DNA of 64,000 nucleotides, from contig CM055271.1 in the NCBI GenBank assembly GCA_029237695.1, positions 35,832,462 to 35,896,461 of the forward strand. The letters are read 5' to 3'. The stretch comes from Conchocele bisecta. Taxonomy: Eukaryota > Mollusca > Bivalvia > Lucinida > Thyasiridae. Made by a program: the position numbers and the translations under genes. Below are positions 33,730 through 44,136 of this stretch, in pieces; the first letter of the stretch is position 1, and every line of letters begins with the position of its first letter. A model generated the notes under the pieces. That model ran no database searches. It saw only the letters and a program-made list of their open reading frames with translations, and had not been told where the DNA came from.

Positions 33730-36382
33730 ATGGCAAAGCTTAGATCATTGCTCAAAGAAAGGCTAGATGTTCTGACTGCCTCAACTCATAAGGAGATCAA
33801 TATAGGCGCACGGAAACAGCACGAGAAAATGGTTGGTTCACTTGTCCTTCAACTGGATAAGTACTTTGATCCCTTCTTGGCTGGGCCTGCTCGGCATATG
33901 AAATCTGGCAAGGAAATTGACAACGATGTTGTGAAGGGATTGCTATCGTCGCGGGAGAGAAACAGTACAAGGAATTTGTTGACTCAAGGCTCAAGGCAAC
34001 AGGGGAGGAGAGAGTGAATTTCTTCGACAGTATCAAAAATCTGAAAATAAAGACAGGGCAGGAGAAACTGAAGAAGACTCCCAAGGCACTCAATATTCTC
34101 AAGGAGGACAGACAAGCATTTGGCGTGTTGGTGGGCAAAGCAACGACTCCAGAAGAGGCCCATTCCCACCCACTAACAACGGTGCCACTTTCCCTGGCCA
34201 CTCCTGAGAGAGATTTACGTCAAGGTCTGAAATCTAAATTTAGGAACTACCTCATTGAAGAATCTTCCTCTGTAGGATATGAACCAATTGACAGGAGTAC
34301 ATGGCTAATTGATGGTATGGCCGCAGTGAACTCTATTCCATCCAAGCCTACGTGGGGAGAATATGCAGATGTCCTGTTAAAGTTCTGCTTGCCACCAAGT
34401 AAAGCAAAGCCTGTACAGCTAGGAATAATCTTTGATTCGTATTGCACAGTTACCACAAAAGAGCTGACACAAATCCGCCGAGGGACTCCAGGCCGTAGGA
34501 TCCATATCACGAATGCTGATCAGAGCATGCCAAGAGGCAAAGATTGGGACTCATTTCTTTGCAATCCAGAAAATAAGACAGAGCTCATCAAGTTCTTGGT
34601 TGAGTGCTACAAAACTGATTCGGTGCGATCGAGACTTGGACTTCCATTGACAGTTACAGAGGAGAGTAACACCTGGATGATAACCCGTACAGGCATTGCA
34701 CAGCTTGAATCTTGCAACCACACTGAAGCCGACACCAGGCTTGTCTATCATGCCTGCAAGTCAAAAGATCCTGTCATCATCAGGGCCACGGACACTGACA
34801 TCTTGATCCTCCTCAGTTATGGCTACTCAGTTTGCAAACCAGAACATGATTGGCTGATGAAAGTTGATGATAGATATACATCAGTGTGAACAAGCTAGTC
34901 GCCTACTTTGGAGTTGAAATATGCAAACTACTTCCTGCCTTCCACAGCATAACCGGCTGTGACACCACATCTTACCCCTTCAGTGTTGGCAAGGTCAAGC
35001 CATTCAAGAAAATGTTGAAGGAGGGGAAATCAAATCAGCTTTCAGGACTCGGTAGATCCATCGATGCTGTTCAAGACACTGCAGAAGTCAAATGTTTCAT
35101 GCAAACGTGCATGTACACTGGAACGGATGGGGAAACATTTGTGGAGACCAGAATCCGAATGTACAATAAGCAGAAGGTGAAATCTAGTTCAGGGATCTTG
35201 CCAGATGAGAGCAGCGCTGGTGAGCACATCAAGAGGAGTGATTTCCAGGCACAGATATGGTACCAGTGTCTCCAGCCAAATATCGAGTACCCGTCCATCA
35301 CTGACAGCGGCTGGGAAAGAACAAGCGAGGGTATCCGACCAATTTGGTTTACATGTCCACAACTGCCACCCAGCCTCTCCAAGAAAAAGACCAAGAGAAA
35401 GGATCAACAGAAAGGTAAGCAGTGTTTCTCTAATATGATGCAATTCTTTTCAAATCCACTCAGATGTAACATGAACAAAGCACATACATTTAATTCAATG
35501 TTCTGTCTTGCAGGCTCAGCTGAATATGACGTAGATCTTGAGAAATTGGATGAGAGTGGCCCAGCTCAACCAAAGAAGAGGAAATCCTCGAAAAAAGCTG
35601 CTGATGCTCCCTCAAGGGGACGAAAGAAACACGGTACGTACACAGGCAAATTTAACTCTTGGGCCCTGCTAAAAGAGGTGTTTTTTTCAATTCTTACATG
35701 CATGATATTGATCATGATTAAAACGTTGCATCAATTTATTCCAGGTCGAGCTGCCTCTACAGAAAAGACCAGGGAGAAATTTGATCAGTCCACCCAAAGC
35801 GTGTCAATGCAAGAGACTGCACAAAGCAAAAAAAACAGGTAAAATTCCATCGCTTTGCAATCAATTGATATCTTCCAATTTTGTTTGACGAATCATTAAT
35901 AAAGCGCATAGATGTACAATATATATTTAATCCAATGTTCTGTATTGCAGGCTCAGCTGAATATGACGCAGATCTTGAGACAGTGGATGAGAGTGGCCCA
36001 GCTCAAACAAAGAAGAGGAAATCCTCGAAAGAAGCTGCTGATGCTCACTCCAGAAAACGAGTTTATTGTAGATATATTTCTTTATCCCTATCATAGCCAT
36101 TTTTTTTCATTTTTCTTCAAAATTTTAACCTTGCTCAAAATGTTAACATCAATTACAGGTTCAACTGATTGTGCAGATGAGACCATGGAAGAGAATGATC
36201 AACTACTTCATGAGGAACAAAAAGGAGAACACGCTTCGGGAACTGGTGACGAGTGCTTTGGTGACGATGAAACGTCTGAAACCGAGGATACATATATGGA
36301 GAACGCTTCTGATAGTGACATTTCTGAATTCTGTTTAAGCTCTGAAAGTGATAATTTCAGTGATCTTGACATTAGTGAATAA
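33730..36382 (+). pseudogene. FEN1/PIN-like nuclease gene of the TIR element (frameshifted)
   Basis: Multi-exon gene. The main exon (33730 to about 35414) shows five spaced acidic motifs in the order of FEN1/XPG-type 5' nucleases: LIDGMAAV (about 34306), FDSYCT then ELTQIRRG (about 34431), HTEADTR (34719-34739), TDTDIL (34788-34805) and GCDTTSY with a following GK (34955-34975). These parallel FEN1's D34, D86, EAEA, EDMD and GSDY sites. Two +1/-1 frame breaks interrupt it: one near 33935-33945 (the downstream frame reads IVAGEKQYKEFVDSRL) and one near 34870-34890, between WLMKVDD and SVNKLVAYFG. Small C-terminal exons (35514-35633, 35745-35838, 35951 to about 36053, 36159-36382) encode basic, NLS-like and then acidic tails. 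The nuclease fold is inferred from motif order only; similar 'HEADTR...DTD...GCDTTS' proteins recur in invertebrate genomes without a named function. Confidence 0.75.
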
Positions 36383-37290
36383 GGAGACAGTGCAATAGAC
36401 TAAAAATTAAAAATGTATGGTGCATTGAATACTCACGGGCCTTTTGACCTTTGATAGGACAATAATGTTAGGGCTATTTTATGCCAATACAAGGTAGTCA
36501 TATGATCACAAAAGCCTTGAGTTGACATTACAACCTTTTTTGATATTAGTATCAGTTGACTATGGTTGAAACAACAGGACTCTCCGAGATTGAGAGGCTG
36601 CAACAACAGCCCCAATCATCATTCAAAGGCTATATGAAAGATAAGTCACCAAAGAGTGACAATTTACGGATTTATTTATACAAAATAAACATATTGATTA
36701 GTTTAAATGCATTATTCTACCTGAATTCTTTAATCTATATCCCTGGACTACAAATCAAATGCCATGCTTGCTACATAGCAAGTCTTTGATTGTTTCCACA
36801 CAGCGGGGTGTTGGCTTTGGCGGCCATATTGGATTTTCTGATAGACTGAATGGTCAGATTTGCAAAATACCTGCAGAAATGGATTCATTGACCATGAAAA
36901 CCTATGGATAGACACCAGAATTATGGCCGTAATCCTTCTAGAACAGGAGATATGGCACTTTGAAGTTCAGGGGACCGCTCCCGGCGGCCATCTTGGATTT
37001 GCATGATGAAAACGCCTGCTTATGATTTTTAGGCCATTGAATCTTATTTCTCTCACCATAAATCACCAAATTAGGAAAAAAACCCAGATCTTTATGCAAA
37101 TTCTACCCACAGAGGACCAATTTTAGGTATCCTGGGGGCCATCTTGAATTTTTGGCGGCCATCTTGGATTCTGGACAAATTTCAAGATGGTGCAAAAGCT
37201 TATTTTGATCAGTATGGTCCGAAGTACCAGAATCCGTTGAGAAAACCTTGACAGGAAAAAAAGTCAATTATTACCTGGCTCAGCCCTGTC
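36373..37290 (-). repeat. right terminal inverted repeat
   Basis: Inverted copy of the left arm. The last codons and TAA stop (36380-36382) of the element's gene fall inside it, so the arm boundary was set at the coding end. Confidence 0.9.
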
Positions 37291-37521
37291 TATAAGAAGA
37301 GGGTGTTTTTTTCTCTAAAAAAATATGAAAATTACTTGCAGAAAGTGTATATCCTGATGAGACGGCTCGTCACGAGCCGGCTCATCTGGATCTACATTAT
37401 TTACCAATACCACTACACAGGTCTGTACTGTTGAAAGTGTTAAGAAGTTTGCCTGAGTTTCTCTCATCTGCCGCCAGGGTCATTTGTTTGCCAACAGGCC
37501 ACATTTCCTTGTGTATATCTG

Positions 37522-37780
37522 TAGCTGATTTCACCAAAATTGCAAAGTATACTTATCTAGGGAGTAATCATTTATTTTTCCCGAAATGCATTATTTCATA
37601 TAGAACTAACGCATATATTTGATGATTAAAAGTGTGCAGAATTATTATACTGAATTTATTACATTATCACGATTATCACAGCCAAAATGGCTGTGATAAT
37701 GTAATAAATTAAGTATAATAAAAATTAATAAATTTATCCTTAAAGTGAAAATTTCTCCCTCAAAATATACTTTGCTAGAT
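37522..37780 (+). mobile_element. family C MITE, copy 4 (right end lost)
   Basis: Left end and centre intact (with an extra CGATTATCA at the apex). The right end stops at TTTGCTAG and runs into a SINE core. Confidence 0.75.
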
Positions 37781-38151
37781 CTGGTTATACCCCTTATATG
37801 AGTAATATGATTATTCCTAATCCTATTAATTTTAGGTGAAGGGGCCAAGTGGCTTTGGTGTGATATGGACCTGGCACCAGGAAAGGTTACTCTATACTAA
37901 TTTCAGGGGTAAATATATGTATTTGTCTGGATGAAAATAGTCCGTTCTGAGACCCGATTTGGCCCTCATGTACGTCTTTGGCTTTCTTGTATGCCAGAGT
38001 TTATCTGATTATTCCCCTAATATAAGTATTAAATATGATTACCGGTATTCGTAATCATATTAATTTTAAGGGAAGGGGCCAAATGGCTTTGGTGACCTGG
38101 CACCAGGTCAGGTTATTCTAATTTCTGGGCTGACTATATGTGACTGACCAG

Positions 38152-38454
38152 TAGCCGATTTCATCAACATTGCAAAGTATACTTTTCTAGCAAAGTATAC
38201 ATTGAGGGAGTAATCATTTATTTTTCCGGAAATGCATTATTTCATATAGAACTAACCACTGCATATATTTGATGATTACAAGTATGCAGAATTATTATAC
38301 TGAATGTATTACATTATCACAGCCAAAATGGCTGTGATAATGTAATAAATTCAGTATAATAAAAATTAATAAATTTATCCTAAAATTGAAAATTTCTCCC
38401 TCAAAGTATACTTTGCTAGAAAAGTATACTTTGCAATGTTGGTGAAATTGGCTA
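38152..38454 (+). mobile_element. family C MITE, copy 5
   Basis: Flank CCAG-TA...TA-CTGG, a perfect palindromic target. Confidence 0.85.
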
Positions 38455-38643
38455 CTGGCCTTAAACCGTAGCTGTTGATAGGTCGTTAAACAGCAACAAC
38501 AACATTTTCCACAAATTTGGCAGCAATTTCATAGCACATGCAGCTTTGTTCTGTGACTTTTTTTAAGTTCAGCGATATTTACGGAAAACATATTTGTTTG
38601 AAATCAATAAAAGGTACCCAATTCTATTTGAGCCCACATCTAG

Positions 38644-38987
38644 GGAGCCCCGCAGTGGACGTAGAATTTTTTTTTTATTAATTCGTTCCCACAAAATTAC
38701 AATTTCCCTCAATTTAACAATTCGTTACCTCAATTTAACAATTTGTTCCAACGGGAACAAATTGTTATATCTTGGGAACTAATTGTTATTCGAGGGAACA
38801 AGTTGTTAATTCGAGGGAACGAATTGTTAAATTAAGGGAACGAATTGTCATTTTGTGGGAATGAATTGTTAATTAGAGGGAACAAATTGTTATATCGTGG
38901 GAAAAATTGTTAAATTGAGGGATCAAATTTTTATTTTGTGGGAACGAATTAATAAAAATAAATCCATGTCCCCTGCAGTGCTCCGTA
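38644..38987 (+). mobile_element. foldback P built from ~20-bp subrepeats
   Basis: TIR GGAGCCCCGCAGTGGACGTA; the body is runs of (GGAACGAATTGTTAATTCGA)-like units in both orientations. Copies: 58349-58628 (complete) and 62303-62395 (truncated). Confidence 0.75.
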
Positions 38988-39312
38988 CATATCTGTTTCA
39001 CTAAGTTGAGGTGGAAGATAATTGAACACAATACTGCAGGAGTGGTATAACTCATGGATTTATTGTTTTATCCAATGACGCTTGTATCATGACTATAAAG
39101 ACTATAAATAAATAAATATGTATAAAGTTTAATGAAAAATGAAATAGCATCCTAAACCAACCCAACCTGCCCAACTCCCACCCACAAATTACAAATGAAA
39201 TAGTTGGCCACATCAAGGAACTATTTGATTCTCCAATACTGTAAATAAGATGCAAAGTTTGTTGCCAAACGTATAAAACATAGTTTTCCTATTAAATCAT
39301 AAAACACATACC

Positions 39313-39555
39313 AGGGGCCGTTTCACTAAACTTCGTACGACTAAAATGTTCGTAAGTGCAAAATTATGATAGTCTGTAAAGTTCCCATTAACAGTGTTTT
39401 CTTGAAAACAATTATTGGATTTACATTTATTGAGCATAGGCTGCATATGCAGCCTATGCTCAATAAATGTAAATCCATCAATTGAAATCTCCAGACGATC
39501 CTAAATTTGGACTTACGAACATTTTAGTCGTAAGAAGTTTAGTGAAACGAGCCCC
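39313..39555 (+). mobile_element. family B MITE, copy 6
   Basis: Complete, with perfect apex. Confidence 0.85.
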
Positions 39556-39557
39556 AG

Positions 39558-39852
39558 TAGCCTATTTCACCAACATTGCAAAGTATACTTTTCTAGCAAA
39601 GTATATGTTGAGGGAGTAATCATTTATTTTTCCCGAAATGCATTATTTCATATAGAACAAACGACTCATATATTTGATGATTAAAAGTATGCAGACTTAT
39701 TATACTGAATTTATTACATTATCACAGCCAAAATGATAATGTAATAAATTCAGTATAATAAAATTAATAAATTTATCCTAAAATTGAAAATTTCTCCCTC
39801 AAAGTATACTTTGCTAGAAAAGTATACTTTGCAATGTTGGTGAAATAGGCTA
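39558..39852 (+). mobile_element. family C MITE, copy 6
   Basis: Flank CCAG-TA...TA-CTGG. It abuts the right end of a family B element (39313-39555); the apex lacks 9 bp. Confidence 0.85.
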
Positions 39853-40013
39853 CTGGTCATTGGTCATGAATAACTACATGCCATATGAAAATATCATATA
39901 AAAATATTACATGTACATGTATTTTTGTTGGCACATCTAAGAACTAGGAATAAATTCATCTAAACGCACACCCCCAGAAGGCTTGCAGAATTCAAATGAG
40001 TGGGTTGGGTGGG

Positions 40014-40370
40014 CAGAGCTCCAGATAAGGTGCGTATTGGCGTATTTTAACCACTTATTTTAACAGAATACACATTGATTGTCAAAAGTGTTGTACAAAA
40101 TACTCACAGCAATGTGAAAATACGCATTTATTTTCAAATTGAGTAGTGAAAACACGTTAATAAAGTTGTAAATTTACTTTGTTGAGTTGCAAAAAGCAAA
40201 CAGCAAACAGTGTTTGCTTTTTGCAGCTCAAATAAGTGAATTTTTAAATTGGTTTTATTTTTTATCATTTGTTCCCTATTTAATAAGGAAGAACATAAAT
40301 AAGACATTAGTAAAAATGAAATTTGAAATATAGCGGTATACTACTCTTACACAACTTATCTGGAGCTCTG
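40014..40370 (+). mobile_element. CAGAGCTCC family copy downstream of ODAD3
   Basis: 6-bp duplication GGTGGG. On the minus strand it offers AATAAA candidates just past the ODAD3 stop. Confidence 0.75.
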
Positions 40371-40475
40371 GGTGGGGTGATTCAGAATCTGAACCCCACC
40401 CGACCGACCCATTTAATTCAAGCCAATATTGGAGAACCAAACCATTACTTAACATGACCTAAAAACAAGGAAAAA

Positions 40476-40688
40476 TTATGCGTTTCGTTTCCGCGTCTTT
40501 TTCTTCTTCGGTTTTAGTTTCGAGTTGAGGATTTCCTGTCCCTGGCGTTTGATGTCGTCGCGTGACGTGAAGCCTTCCTTCTCCTGGTCGTGGTCGAAGT
40601 GGAACTCGTCCGAGTCACTGAGGTCGTCCAAGTCGATTCGGATACGGATGTTGTCTTGGGGCAATCGTGTCTCCAGGTACGTGTGTAG
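40476..40688 (-). CDS. ODAD3: ODAD3 (CCDC151), terminal coding exon
   Basis: The acceptor on the minus strand is TCTATTGCAG; 70 sense codons end in TAA at 40476-40478. The exon opens with LHTYLETRLPQDNIRI, matching the C-terminal block of ODAD3/CCDC151 (a '...LEGRLPEYNTRIAL' type sequence in mammals). An acidic stretch (DLDDLSDSDEFHFD) follows, and the protein ends in a very basic tail (KPKKKKTRKRNA), the same acidic-then-basic order as in the family. ODAD3 is a coiled-coil subunit of the complex that docks outer dynein arms onto axonemal doublets in motile cilia. Two AATAAA candidates lie ~220-350 bp downstream, both inside a MITE (40014-40370). Confidence 0.9.
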   Translation of the reverse strand, partial: LHTYLETRLPQDNIRIRIDLDDLSDSDEFHFDHDQEKEGFTSRDDIKRQGQEILNSKLKPKKKKTRKRNA

Positions 40689-41285
40689 CTGCAATAGACG
40701 GGGACCCATTTCACTTCGATTCGTATGGCTATGTCAGTACAAGGGATGGGCTGTGGCTCAGGGGTAGAATATAGAACTTCAATACTGAAGGTTTGCGAGT
40801 TCAGAACCTCTCCTGGGGCATGAAAAATACTTTCATAATATTTCCATCCCACTGGTCTGTCGGATGAGACTTTAAACTGTCTCTATATGACCCGAGCTGT
40901 TGGTGGGACGTTGAACCCATACACTTTCACTTTTTTTGTCCGTGCAAATTTGCAATGTACAATAATTCCAACACAACAATATTTACACAATTCCCTAACA
41001 TTTGATTGGCCCGTAGCAAGTCTCTGTCCAAAATTTATATCCCAATAAACTCCCACGCCGAACTACTTTCCGTAACCGTGAGGAGCAGTTAAAGTAATTC
41101 TTAAGAAAACGGAAAATAAACACATTTTCTTGATGAATTTATTTCAAATGCTGGAATTATAAGGAATGAATGGCCTTTTTGTTTCATTTATCGGGGATTT
41201 AAACTTGGAAAAGTCGCGGGAATACTGGTCGAGGCCTTCCGGCCTTCGTCCAGTATTCCCGCGACTTTTCCAAGTTTATACCCCA

Positions 41286-41687
41286 ATAAATTGTGGGTGG
41301 CAGGTTGGGAGCACGCGATGGGTAATTTAACGATCGGGGTTCATCCTTACCGGAACCCCGACTGGAGACCTGATTTGGCCCTCACATACGTCTTTGGCAT
41401 TTTGTATGTGACAGTTGAATCTGGTTATATCCCTTATATGAGTATTACGATATTCATAATCCTATTTTAGGGAAGGGGCCAAGTGACTTGGTGTGGTATG
41501 GATCTGGCACCAGGTCAGGTTATTCTAATTTCAGGGCTGAATATATTTGTTCTCGATGTAAATATTCCGTTCTGATTTTGGGATTTTCCCCCCAATGGAG
41601 CAGGTTAAAATGGGATCGAACCCGTTTGCCCGGCCTTACATGACCTTAGCTGTTGATAGGCCGTTAAACACTAATAAACAAACAAAC
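41286..41687 (+). mobile_element. SINE type ii inside a foldback element
   Basis: Full copy ending AAACAAAC. Flanked by CCCAATAAATT on the left and CCCGATAAATT on the right, a 12-bp-class duplication with one change. The host is the GGAATGAATGG family element (about 40965-41722). Confidence 0.75.
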
Positions 41688-41816
41688 CCCGATAAATTCC
41701 ACAAAAAGGCCATCCATTCCTATAGTAACATTTACACTTACAGCCGATGCTAACCAATCTTCTGTGGATGTCTCGACATTTGATGATGTGGACATGTATG
41801 TGGAAATTGGTAGCAT

Positions 41817-42306
41817 TAACCCTTTCAACCCTAAGGAACTGGTGCCCGTTTCACTAAACTTCCTACGACTAAAATGTTCGTAAGTGCAAAATTATGATAG
41901 TCTGTAAATTTCACATTATCACTGTTTTCTTGTAAATAATTGTTGGATTTACATTTATTGAGCATAGGCTGCATATGCAGCCTATGCTCAATAAATTTAA
42001 ATCCATCAATTGAAATTTGCAGACGATTCTAAATTTACGCTTACGAACATTTTAGTCGTAAGAAGTTTAGTGAAACGGCCCCCAGGAATGGACTGTGATA
42101 TGCTAATGTTCCGACCAATCCAATGGTCACAAAATGATTTTCAGATTCGTCCATTTATGAAAAGGGGGTGTTTTTGTTCTCAAAAATATTAAAATTACTT
42201 TCAAAAAGTGCAGATCCTGATGAGACGGCTCGTTACGAGCCGGCTCATCTGGATCTGCACTTTTTGCATAAACCGATATAGCGTGATTTCGGGTTCAAAC
42301 GGTTAA
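41817..42306 (+). mobile_element. TTAA-type MITE (family G) with family B inside (also partial copy 19429-19655)
   Basis: It supplies the uninterrupted TCCATTTATGAAAAGGGGG site matching the FEN1-like transposon's target. The 19429 copy lacks its right end. Confidence 0.75.
41842..42084 (+). mobile_element. family B MITE, copy 7
   Basis: Inserted into a TTAA-type MITE. Flanks GGAACTGG and AGGAATGG suggest an 8-bp-class duplication. Confidence 0.8.
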
Positions 42307-42476
42307 TGACAATCTTTGTAAGAACTTGTTTTATCGCATGAACCTATTGCAACGGGACCCAGTGAAAAATCACAAGTTACTTGATTTTTCACGCTCGGTA
42401 ACCAATTTGGTTTGGAGCATGTGATGGGTAATTTAACGATCGAGATTCATCATTACCGGACACCAGTAGTCTATTT

Positions 42477-42771
42477 CACCAACATTGCAAAGTATACTTA
42501 TCTAGCAAAGCATACTTTGAGGTAGAAATTTTCAATTTAAGGATAAGTTTATTAATTTTTATTATACTGAATTTATTACATTATCACAGCCATGCCTGTG
42601 ATAATGTAATAAATTCAGCATAATAATTCTGCATACTTTTAATCATCAAATATATGCAGTCGTTAGTTCTATATGAAATAAATAAATGCATTTCGTGGAA
42701 AATAAATGATTACTCCCTCAAAGTATACTTTGCTAGATAAGTATACTTTGCAATTTTGATGAAATCGGCTA
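42477..42771 (+). mobile_element. family C MITE, copy 7
   Basis: Flank CCAG-TA...TA-CTGG, inserted in a type ii SINE. Confidence 0.85.
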
Positions 42772-42912
42772 CTGGTTTGGCCCTCAAGTATGTCTTTGGC
42801 TTTCTTGAATTTGAGAGTTGAATCTGATTATACCCCTTATAAGAGTAATCCTACTAGTATTACTTTTAGGGCAAAAGGCCAAGTGACTGTTGTGGTATGA
42901 CCCTGGCACCAG

Positions 42913-43147
42913 CACAGGCGATTCTAGCGTGTCTTGGATGGTCAATTATTGTTTATATATACATAAAACACCTTTCTAAACAATGTACAAAACAATTCAA
43001 AAGTGCCCGGGTGTAAATATAATAATACTAAGTATTATTATATTTACACCCGGGCACTTTTGAATTGTTTTGTACATTGTTTAGAAAGGTGTTTTATGTA
43101 TATACAAACAATAATTGACCATCCAAGACACGCTAGAATCGCCTGTG
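42913..43147 (+). mobile_element. near-perfect palindrome with CACAGG ends
   Basis: 235 bp, TIR CACAGGCGATTCTAGCGTG; exact 8-bp duplication GGCACCAG (42905-42912, 43148-43155). The arms (~115 bp) are almost mismatch-free. Confidence 0.9.
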
Positions 43148-43545
43148 GGCACCAGGTGAGGTTATTCTAATTTCACAGACTCGAACTGATATAGTTATCT
43201 CGATGTAAATATTCCGTTCTGATTTTGGGATTTTCCCCCCAATGCAGCAGGTTAAATGCGTGATCGAGCCCGTTGGCCCGGCCTTAAATGACCTTAGCTG
43301 TAGATAGGCTGTTAAACACCAATAAATCAAACAAACATAAGTTACTTCCCTTAGAAGAATTTACAGGACATTCTTAAATGTACTATTGGCGGAATTTGTA
43401 GGTTTTCACATAACATTGCTAAGTTGAAAATTTCTGGCCAGTTTTTCGAATATCACGCTGATTTGTCGAGACCGAGTTGTGCTCGATTCACCATGCCAAT
43501 TTCAAAATAACGTACAGCAGTCAGTGTGTGATTTATCATACGGAT

Positions 43546-44136
43546 TTTTTGTCGCGCCCGCTTGTGGACAATGACATATAGTCGGCACATTGGTGTACGT
43601 GCGTACGTGCGTCCGTGCGTCCGTGTTAAAGTTTGTATACGATCGTTTTAAAATACGGTACGTATTATGTTTTACCACGGGCGGGTGGGCGGGCGGGCTT
43701 TCGGGCGGCGGTCAGAAAAACTGTATAGTTTGTGTACACAACTCCTCCGAAACCGTTCAGTCAATCGATGTGAAACTATACACACGTCTTCTACACATAT
43801 TTAAGATGTGCACCTTGGGTGTTTTTATGCCGAATACATATATTTTAACAAAAATATCACCTTTTTAACTTTTTATCCAATTCTACATAATTTCTACTTT
43901 ACACATCTATACCTAAATTAGTATACCTGTTTAGCACGAGAGGAAGAAATAATGCTATAGAGTTTCAAATTCTCATTAATGTTCTTGCCTTGGTGACAGC
44001 TTCACATTTCTGCATCTTCGCTGTCTGGTCCATCTTCGACGGGCGTATTTTGTGACTTACTGCACTCTTGTTGGGTAACGTTTTTCGGTATACTATCAAG
44101 CCTCGGCGGGCGCGACATGCGGGTCACAGCCGCCAT
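43546..44136 (+). repeat. CGTCCG-headed element (ODAD3 intron)
   Basis: Head TTGTCGCGCCCGCTTGTGG, CGTACGTGCGTCCGTGCG run, a GGGCGGGTGGGCGGGCGGGC tract at about 43680, tail CGGGCGCGACATGCGGGTCA. Confidence 0.7.

Larger units (their letters stand above)
32803..37290 (+). mobile_element. 4.5 kb TIR transposon encoding a FEN1-like nuclease
   Basis: A unit of 4488 bp bounded by two near-identical inverted repeats of 913 and 918 bp whose outer ends read GACAGGGCTGAGCCAGG. It carries one gene that starts 15 bp inside the left repeat and stops within the right one. It sits inside a TTAA-flanked MITE; uninterrupted copies of that MITE (19429 and 41817) show the pre-insertion site, TCTATATATGAAAAG. 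Flanks read CTATAATA on the left and TATAAGAAG on the right, so the duplication is probably TA or TATA but cannot be fixed. I cannot assign the element to a named superfamily. Confidence 0.85.
32709..37443 (+). mobile_element. TTAA-type MITE (family G) interrupted by the FEN1-like transposon
   Basis: TTAACCCTTCCAACCCC at 32709 and the TTAA end at 37440-37443. The interior is split at TCTATA by the 4.5 kb element. Confidence 0.75.
42395..43337 (+). mobile_element. SINE type ii split by two MITEs
   Basis: Head at 42410 (GGAGCATGTGATGGG), core after 42772, tail ending CAATAAATCAAACAAAC near 43337. Interrupted by a TA-type MITE (42477-42771) and a perfect palindrome (42913-43147). Confidence 0.75.

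Noticed and set aside
33473..36615. Identical 60-aa frames in the two TIRs of the FEN1-like element
   Set aside because: Explained by the inverted repeat; no splice or start context supports them.
40689..40709. Upstream ATG extending the terminal ODAD3 exon
   Set aside because: It lies in the intron, before a clear TCTATTGCAG acceptor, and the frame fits the previous exon only at 40688.
42913..43147. Palindromes read as miRNA precursors or terminators
   Set aside because: They have transposon ends and target duplications; nothing indicates processing, and intrinsic terminators do not apply here.
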